59,689 nt of DNA from Hyphomicrobiales bacterium (lineage in GTDB: Bacteria; Pseudomonadota; Alphaproteobacteria; Rhizobiales; Rhizobiaceae), in the NCBI GenBank assembly GCA_900473185.1, contig UCKU01000024.1, forward strand, positions 1 to 59,689, read 5' to 3'. The position numbers were made by a program, and so were the translations under genes. The notes under the pieces are model-generated. The model searched no databases and was not told the DNA's origin. It saw only the letters and a program-made list of their open reading frames with translations. Of this stretch, positions 54,723-59,689 are shown piece after piece (positions within the stretch are counted from its first letter, which is position 1; every line of letters begins with the position of its first letter).

Positions 54723-55802
54723 CTAAAGCGCCAGCCGCAGCTGCGGTTGCGTGAGAGCTGCTCGCCGTTCCAGTGAAGACAGCGACACGCCGAGCAGACG
54801 GATCCCTTTTTTCGGCGGGAAGATTGGCGCGAGAAGCAGCCTGACTACCTCCTCAAGATCGGCAATCCCCGGCAGCGCTGCCGGAACTGTCTTGCTGCGC
54901 GTGATCTGGGTGAAGTCGGCATATTTGACCTTGAGTGTCACGGTCTTCGCCCCGATTTCATTGGCTTCGCAGTAGCCCCAGACCTTTTCGATCAGGGACT
55001 GAAGCCCCTCGCGCGCAGGTTCGTAGGAATGGATGTCCTGCGAAAACGTGTCTTCCGCGCCGATGGATTTTCGCACCCGGTCAGGCTTTACCTGGCGATT
55101 GTCGATGCCACGGGCGATCCCATAGAAATACGGTCCCGATTTCCCGAAATGCCCCGTGAGAAGCTCGAGCGATTGCTGCTTGAGGTCGGCGCCGGTCTCG
55201 ATTCCCAGTCGATGCATCTTTTCAGCGGTTGCCGGCCCGACACCGTGGAATTTTTTGACGGGGAGTTGCTCGACGAAGGCCGGACCGTTCTTCGGCGTGA
55301 TGACGGCCTGGCCGTTCGGCTTGTTGAGGTCGCTTGCCATCTTGGCGAGGAACTTGTTGTAGGAAATCCCGGCAGAAGCATTGAGGCCGGTGAGCTGCTT
55401 GATCTTTGAGCGGATCTCCGACGCGATCTCGGTCGCAATTTCCATGCCTTTGAGATTGTCGGTGACATCGAGGTAGGCTTCGTCGAGTGAGAGCGGCTCG
55501 ATGAGAGACGTATATTCGGCAAAGATCTCACGGATCTGCTGCGATACGGACTTATAAACGTCGAAGCGAGGCGGCACGAAAATCAGCTCCGGACACTTGC
55601 GCCTCGCCGTCACCGACGGCATGGCCGAGTGTACGCCGTAAATTCGGGCCTCGTAACTTGCCGCCGCCACAACGCCGCGAACCGCCGCATAGCCAACGGC
55701 AACCGGCTTGCCACGCAGGTCCGGATTATCGCGCTGCTCAACCGAGGCATAAAAGGCATCCATGTCAACATGGATGATTTTTCGGACTGGGGTCGAGCTC
55801 AT
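54723..55802 (-). CDS. dinB: DNA polymerase IV (Y-family, DinB)
   Basis: A 359-residue translesion polymerase. The catalytic acidic residues are visible in HVDMDAFYASVEQ (Asp13) and SLDEAYLDV; the finger and palm motifs GKPVAVGY, ISYNKFLAKMASDLNKP and the helix-hairpin-helix VKKFHGVGPATAEKM are intact, and a little-finger domain follows. It copies damaged DNA in an error-prone way, without proofreading. The start is uncertain: 55802 (MSSTPVRKII) fits best, but in-frame ATGs at 55811 and 55850 and beyond exist. No LexA box was identified by eye. Confidence 0.93.
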   Translation of the reverse strand: MSSTPVRKIIHVDMDAFYASVEQRDNPDLRGKPVAVGYAAVRGVVAAASYEARIYGVHSAMPSVTARRKCPELIFVPPRFDVYKSVSQQIREIFAEYTSLIEPLSLDEAYLDVTDNLKGMEIATEIASEIRSKIKQLTGLNASAGISYNKFLAKMASDLNKPNGQAVITPKNGPAFVEQLPVKKFHGVGPATAEKMHRLGIETGADLKQQSLELLTGHFGKSGPYFYGIARGIDNRQVKPDRVRKSIGAEDTFSQDIHSYEPAREGLQSLIEKVWGYCEANEIGAKTVTLKVKYADFTQITRSKTVPAALPGIADLEEVVRLLLAPIFPPKKGIRLLGVSLSSLERRAALTQPQLRLAL

Positions 55803-56126
55803 ATCGTTCATGGCGCCGTCGGCGATCGCAATGGGATCGGCGGCGCTCATCGAGAGTTCCATGCCGAAACAGAAGGGGAACATAGCAGGCTCCGTTCCCA
55901 TATCAAGCATTTCATTGAACGCGGCGGCTGCACGCATCAGAGCAAAAGCGCGTTTGCACCCTACGTTGGCATCAAGGGATTGGGAGCGGGCAATCTATCT
56001 GATAGCGCTATCGGATACGGCGGCAAAAACTTCTGGACGGTGCGAAGACATAGCGCCTGGGGCTTTCACGCGTGGAACGAATAACGGTTTCGGGGCTTTC
56101 GCTCCTGTCAAACGAAGGAGACTGTT
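55803..56126. promoter_or_regulatory. divergent dinB/csbD region
   Basis: No gene is seen in this divergent gap. It should hold the promoters of dinB (minus) and csbD (plus). I could not assign boxes with confidence. Confidence 0.3.
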
Positions 56127-56318
56127 ATGGGAAGCACAGCAGACAAGATTAAGGGAACGACGAACGAGGTCGCCGGCAAGGCGCGGCAGGCCGTCGGTAA
56201 AGCCGTTGATAATCACGAGGAACAGGCAAAGGGTTCCCTGCAGGAAGCCAAGGGCAAGGCCCAGGTCGCCAAGGGCGACGCCAAGGATGCCGTGAAAAAG
56301 GTCGTCGACAGGGCATAG
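56127..56318 (+). CDS. CsbD family stress protein
   Basis: A 63-residue, highly charged, glycine/lysine/alanine-rich protein of the CsbD family (DKIKGTTNEVAGKARQAVGK, LQEAKGKAQVAKGDAKDAV). The family is induced by general stress in many bacteria; molecular role not settled. GAAGGAGACTGTT precedes the ATG, and a clear terminator follows (56350-56374). Confidence 0.9.
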   Translation: MGSTADKIKGTTNEVAGKARQAVGKAVDNHEEQAKGSLQEAKGKAQVAKGDAKDAVKKVVDRA

Positions 56319-56349
56319 CCACTTTCGAGCACACACATTCCCGCACCAA

Positions 56350-56374
56350 GCCCGCGCCGGTCGCGGGCTTTTTT
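56350..56374 (+). terminator. Rho-independent terminator of csbD
   Basis: GCCCGCG and CGCGGGC form a 7-bp stem around CCGGT, followed by TTTTTT. It separates csbD from the next gene on the same strand. Confidence 0.85.
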
Positions 56375-56389
56375 CAGAAAGATGCATTT

Positions 56390-56728
56390 ATGAGATATTC
56401 AACACTCGCCGTTACCGCCGTCCTTGTCGTCCTTCTTGCGGAAAACGCGTCTGCCCAGGCAGTTGAGGATCCCGCAGTCAATGCCTGCAAGAACACAGGC
56501 CTTCTCGCTCTTCGGGAGCGCTCGCCGGAGATCACTGATCTTGTCATGGATATGGAGAGCCTCGCCATCAGCAAGTCTGATACCAAAGTCGAGGATGTGG
56601 CAGTGAAAACCGTCATTCTTGGAGAGGCCTACATTGCCCGGAAGGAAAAGACGGGAAAGCCGGACAGGTTCGTGTGCTTGCTCGGCGATAAGGGTAAGGT
56701 CCTGCTGACGTTCTTCACCGCCCAGTAG
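56390..56728 (+). CDS. periplasmic hypothetical protein
   Basis: A 112-residue protein with a Sec signal peptide (MRYSTLAVTAVLVVLLAENA, AlaSerAla cleavage near residue 23) and a small mixed-fold mature part with two cysteines (Cys33 and the one in RFVCLLGD), which could form a disulfide. Family not recognised. Confidence 0.7.
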   Translation: MRYSTLAVTAVLVVLLAENASAQAVEDPAVNACKNTGLLALRERSPEITDLVMDMESLAISKSDTKVEDVAVKTVILGEAYIARKEKTGKPDRFVCLLGDKGKVLLTFFTAQ

Positions 56729-57209
56729 TGCATCTGCCCCGGAGCTGAGAAACCGACGGCGGCAAGGGGTCGGTCATGTGATCGGGCCGTCTCGGGCAGG
56801 CGGGATAGAACGGCGAAATCGATCGACAGAGGCGCGTTCTCGAAACTTGATTGTAAAATCGACCGTTATGTCCCACGCTTCAGGCTGGTGGTATCTTCTC
56901 AAATTTCGGCACCGCAGCACGAGGTGATCCCGGGCCTGTCACCTTATGTCCAGGACAAAGGCCCCGGCCTCTAGAGGCTTGGATTGCCAGGGATTTATGG
57001 CATGACGATGAAGGCGTCGGACGTGCCGGGAAATCTCATAGATGGACGCGCCCGCGCAAGCCGCGTTGCTTGACGGTTCCTGCCTCACCGAGCAGGACCA
57101 TGCTTCGAGAGAACCCACGCGAGCCAGCAGGTCGGAACATACAAAGAACACCATTGGCGTTCCGGCCGATTTTCGGCTATGGCTCGGCAGCAACAAAGTC
57201 GAGGCCCCA
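56729..57209. other. intergenic, no gene recognised
   Basis: No gene is supported in this stretch. Confidence 0.35.
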
Positions 57210-57359
57210 ATGAGTCGGTTGAAGCTCCTCAGAGACCAGCGTCAGCTTGCGCTGTCAAAACTCGAAAGCCTGACAGAGGATCATCCGCTTCGACCACGAT
57301 ATTTGGAACGCGTGCGTGAACTGGACGATCAAATCGAAGCGCTCAACTCAATCAACTAG
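57210..57359 (+). CDS. small helical protein
   Basis: A 49-residue charged helical protein (MSRLKLLRDQRQLALSKLES...). The longer frame from 57042 is unlikely. The stop directly abuts the next start (TAGATG at 57357-57362), so the two genes are probably coupled. Confidence 0.5.
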   Translation: MSRLKLLRDQRQLALSKLESLTEDHPLRPRYLERVRELDDQIEALNSIN

Positions 57360-57620
57360 ATGGACAATAAGGGATTAACGATGTCGTTGGCCGAGAAATT
57401 CATTGTGGTTCCTTTCAAGCGCAATCGAGCTGGCTTGATCCCAGGAGAGATGCGACAGGCTTCGAATGGGACATCGGCGGAAAAGATCGCTTTTGCAATG
57501 TCGGCCAGATCCCTCGGTGTTGGAGCCTACTCCGTGATGGTCGACAGCGAAACGGGTGATATGAGCTCGCCAAGACTGCTCGCTGCCTTCGGTGAAGTTG
57601 GTGATTTGACCCAAGACTGA
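57360..57620 (+). CDS. hypothetical small protein
   Basis: An 86-residue soluble protein (MDNKGLTMSLAEKFIVVPFK...), with an internal alternative start at 57381 (MSLAEKF). Contains a strand-helix pattern (AFAMSARSLGVGAYSVMVDS). Family not recognised. Directly follows the small helical gene. Confidence 0.55.
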   Translation: MDNKGLTMSLAEKFIVVPFKRNRAGLIPGEMRQASNGTSAEKIAFAMSARSLGVGAYSVMVDSETGDMSSPRLLAAFGEVGDLTQD

Positions 57621-58533
57621 GGTACAGCGATCGCATTTCAGCGCTGCTTCATGGGCAGGCTGCCAACTCGTCCTGTGGAGAGGGCGCGCCACATGCTGTT
57701 CGGCAAGGTCCGGACTTCTCCGAATAGAGCGCACGGGCCGCGGTGTTGAAGACGACCGTCTCCTGGCCGAGCAGACCGGAGACCGCCTCTGAACTCTCAT
57801 TGTTGTTTAAGCCCAAGACCTGCAGCACACCGGCGTTCGGCTGGAATGTGGGCGCTGGCACAGGCGGCCAGCAGTCTGTGAATGTCCTGGGCGATCGGCC
57901 AGAGCGAGGGCCGGAAATCCGCAACGCGGTCTTGTCAGATCGCGATTGGTCGGCAATCCACCGATTGCTCGTTTCGCTGAAACCTCACCCTGTTTGACGA
58001 CGGGCTGCTCAAATGCGGCCGCGTTTAGATGTCCGGAGGGGTAGTCTCGCTCGCCAGCGGTGATCATCGTCCCGATTCCCGTCCTGCCGTGACATCCTCA
58101 GCCGCTCGAGTATGGTGACCAGATTGCCAGGATTTTTTGAGCAACTGAGCCGCCAAGATGGAGGCCAGACGATCGACCAGTTCGATGGTCAGGGTGTAAA
58201 ACGCTCTGCTCCTATCGATCGATGTAGGTCGGTCGAGTTCGCTTTCGGGCAAGTTCTTGAAGGGACCAGACCGTCAGCCGGTCGAAGCAGCCTAAATTTC
58301 GAGCGAACGCTTCGCTTATGTCGATAATCGAATTCCCCCCTTTCAGCGCGTGAAAGCTCAGATACGCTTCCGTGGCTCTTCGATGGTCTGCTACTGCTGG
58401 CACTGACACGAACGGACGAGCCTCTCCGGTTCCGTTGCAAACACGTGTCGACCAAACCTCGCGTATTCAATCGGCCACCTACGTGGAGCCGATCCAGGAC
58501 CTTAAGCCTGCCTCGCCTATTCAGACAGAGTTG
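57621..58533. other. gene-poor stretch
   Basis: About 0.9 kb with only overlapping, unconvincing ORFs. Nothing recognised. Confidence 0.4.
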
Positions 58534-58758
58534 TCAGGCCGTTTTCGCTCGTTTGGCTAGCAGGGATGCGGTCGCTGTTGCGCGATCCTGCAATTCCTTT
58601 GCAAGACGGGCTTCGCGAAGGCGTACCGTCTTTTCCTGCCGAGATCGAACGAGGGAGTCGAGCTCTTCGGCGGCGTTGTTGCGTGCGAAAAACTGTGATT
58701 GTGAGCGGTTGAAGGCTGTCTCAGCCTGTTGGCTAGACTTGCTATATGTTTGTGACAT
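58534..58758 (-). CDS. small charged helical protein of the cspA module (copy 2)
   Basis: A 74-residue paralogue of the product at 13867-14091 (MSQTYSKSSQQAETAFNRSQ...; C-terminal LREARLAKELQDRATATASL). It lies downstream of cspA copy 2, separated by a terminator, exactly as in the other module but in the opposite orientation on the replicon. Confidence 0.75.
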   Translation of the reverse strand: MSQTYSKSSQQAETAFNRSQSQFFARNNAAEELDSLVRSRQEKTVRLREARLAKELQDRATATASLLAKRAKTA

Positions 58759-58798
58759 GATCTTTTCCGAGATGAGGGCCGCCGGGCGGGCGGCAATA

Positions 58799-58825
58799 AA
58801 AAAGGCCAGGCAATATGCCTGACCT
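58799..58825 (-). terminator. terminator-like hairpin after cspA copy 2
   Basis: On the minus strand GGTCAGGC and GCCTGGCC pair (with one G-U) around ATATT, followed by TTTTTTA. Equivalent to the hairpin at 13802. Confidence 0.75.
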
Positions 58826-58890
58826 GATTGGTATCAGCTCTCAACAGTGCCAGTACATCCGTGGTCAACGAAAAGCAGATACCGGATAGG

Positions 58891-59100
58891 TCAGGCAGCC
58901 TGCAGATTGCAGGCGGACATCTTGCCCGACTTATTGTCGCGCTCCAGCTCGTAGCCGATCTTCTGACCTTCTACGATTTCGCGCATGCCGGCGCGCTCGA
59001 CGGCCGAGATATGGACGAACGCATCGGCGCCGCCATTGTCAGGCTGAATGAAGCCGAAACCCTTGGTGGAATTAAACCATTTAACTGTGCCAGTGGTCAT
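58891..59100 (-). CDS. cspA: cold-shock protein, CspA family (copy 2)
   Basis: A 69-residue cold-shock domain protein nearly identical to copy 1 (Ile for Leu at position 42, Tyr-Glu for Phe-Asp in KIGYELERDN, Ala for Ser near the end). RNP1 KGFGFIQP and RNP2 DAFVHIS are intact. Its leader, terminator and downstream small gene are all homologous to the first module. Confidence 0.95.
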   Translation of the reverse strand: MTTGTVKWFNSTKGFGFIQPDNGGADAFVHISAVERAGMREIVEGQKIGYELERDNKSGKMSACNLQAA

Positions 59101-59236
59101 GATGAACCCTTTCATAGCAATTGAGGGGCCACAGCACCGGAGCGCTGCAGATGGTGATAGCGATTTTTGAAAGGAAGGTTCGTTCAGGGCGCGGTGCCAA
59201 TCACGCAGTAACCAAAGCTCAGCAAGCAAATATCGA
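59101..59236 (-). promoter_or_regulatory. conserved leader of cspA copy 2
   Basis: Homologous to 13391-13526 (see copy 1), including TTTCAAAAATCGCTATC and the stretch TTTGCTTGCTGAGC at its 5' end. Probably the transcribed 5' leader. Confidence 0.55.
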
Positions 59237-59507
59237 TAGTCGCTATATGGGCAACGTGCAGCACAATGTCAACTTTTAGTTTTCATATTAATGAGAAATC
59301 TTCATATGGTTGCAATTCGGACCTTTGCATCCGGCCACCATTTCGTTGCCCGCGCCATGCTCGAACACTGCAGAGGGAATGGCCGGCATGCTTTCTAATA
59401 AGCGGAGGCTGCCGCGGGCTAGGGAGTTGCTCCGCCGTTGAACCTATCTTGTGCAATTCTCTTGTATAGCGGGTAGAAAAAGAGGCCGTTCAGGGAACAA
59501 GGCAGAC
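59237..59507. other. divergent region between cspA and the transporter
   Basis: No gene recognised. AT-rich left end likely carries the cspA promoter, the right part the transporter promoter. Confidence 0.35.
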
Positions 59508-59689
59508 ATGTCGATCCAGCGTACGAGCTTTTGCGTCCTTCTGGCGGTCGTGACGATTGCGTTCATCTGGCTGCTTATCCCCTATTACAGCGCTGTCTTC
59601 TGGGCCGTCATCCTCGCGATCATCTTCTTTCCCGTTCACAAGCGACTGGAGCGTTTGTTAGGGGCCCGTCGCAGCATTGCTGCGCTGCT
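59508..59689 (+). CDS. AI-2E family transporter, N-terminal part (cut by window edge)
   Basis: The first 60 residues of an inner-membrane protein: MSIQRTSFCVLLAVVTIAFI, then WLLIPYYSAVFWAVILAIIF and FPVHKRLERLLG. The pair of opening helices followed by FWAVILAIIFFPVHKRL is typical of the YhhT/PerM/AI-2E exporter family. The rest lies beyond the window. Confidence 0.8.
   Translation, partial: MSIQRTSFCVLLAVVTIAFIWLLIPYYSAVFWAVILAIIFFPVHKRLERLLGARRSIAAL

Noticed and set aside
54690..54730. tRNA-like words (GATTTGAACC) near the end of dinB.
   Set aside because: No acceptor or anticodon stem can be formed around them.
1..59689. CRISPR arrays, complete insertion sequences and rRNA or tRNA genes.
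   Set aside because: I found no regularly spaced repeats, no transposase with intact catalytic motifs, and no cloverleaf-type sequences by eye. Short or diverged ones could be missed.

Overview
The window looks like accessory DNA (plasmid, chromid or chromosomal island) from a rhizobial alphaproteobacterium of the Rhizobium/Sinorhizobium/Ensifer group. Pointers are the high GC content, an Usg-family gene, a SyrB-like protein, DUF982, DUF6481 and DUF6894 proteins, an HWE kinase, a ROSE-like small-heat-shock leader and a groESL pair with a sigma-32-like promoter. The genus is inferred from gene families only. No rRNA, tRNA, CRISPR array or intact insertion sequence was found.

Layout. 0-2 kb: the 5' part of groEL (cut by the window edge), groES, usg and a small gene. 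2-8 kb: a divergent SDR/HxlR pair, then a decayed LysR/NmrA cluster, an acetyltransferase and the first copy of a structured repeat. 8-14.9 kb: an alpha/beta-hydrolase-LuxR regulator, a methyltransferase, a SyrB-like protein, a metallo-beta-lactamase-fold remnant, a surface lipoprotein and a cspA module. 15.8-17.8 kb: a VapBC-type toxin-antitoxin pair among gene scars. 18-23.7 kb: two tandem Hsp20 genes behind a candidate RNA thermometer, small membrane proteins, and a 4-alpha-glucanotransferase (malQ) carrying an unusual membrane tail, preceded by the second copy of the structured repeat. 27.7-32.8 kb: a signalling cluster of PAS hybrid kinase, KaiC-like ATPase, HWE kinase and single-domain response regulator. 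33-41 kb: acetyltransferase, ChbG/YdjC deacetylase, a Tat-type secreted Hint-domain protein, a J-domain protein and a DJ-1/PfpI protein. 41-50.9 kb: many small proteins, an alpha/beta hydrolase, a cation/proton antiporter, an MgtC-family membrane protein, a SnoaL-like protein and a DUF899 protein. 51-59.7 kb: a haloacetate-dehalogenase-like hydrolase, a RAMA-domain protein, DNA polymerase IV, CsbD, a second cspA module in the opposite orientation to the first, and the start of an AI-2E-type transporter.

How it fits together. The recurring theme is stress: chaperonins, small heat-shock and cold-shock proteins, CsbD, DJ-1, a general-stress-type protein, Pol IV, MgtC and an ion antiporter, with a KaiC/kinase/response-regulator cluster that may feed such a response (inference). 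Between these lie many frameshifted or truncated genes (LysR twice, NmrA twice, metallo-beta-lactamase fold, several alpha/beta hydrolases, a chemotaxis-receptor tail), typical of a region that gains and loses DNA. The most unusual items are the repeat shared by 7.3 kb and 23.4 kb, a 94-bp ungapped repeat at 42.4 and 48.1 kb, the MalQ-membrane fusion, the two overlapping hairpins before the first hsp20, and the inverted duplication of the cspA module with its leader.
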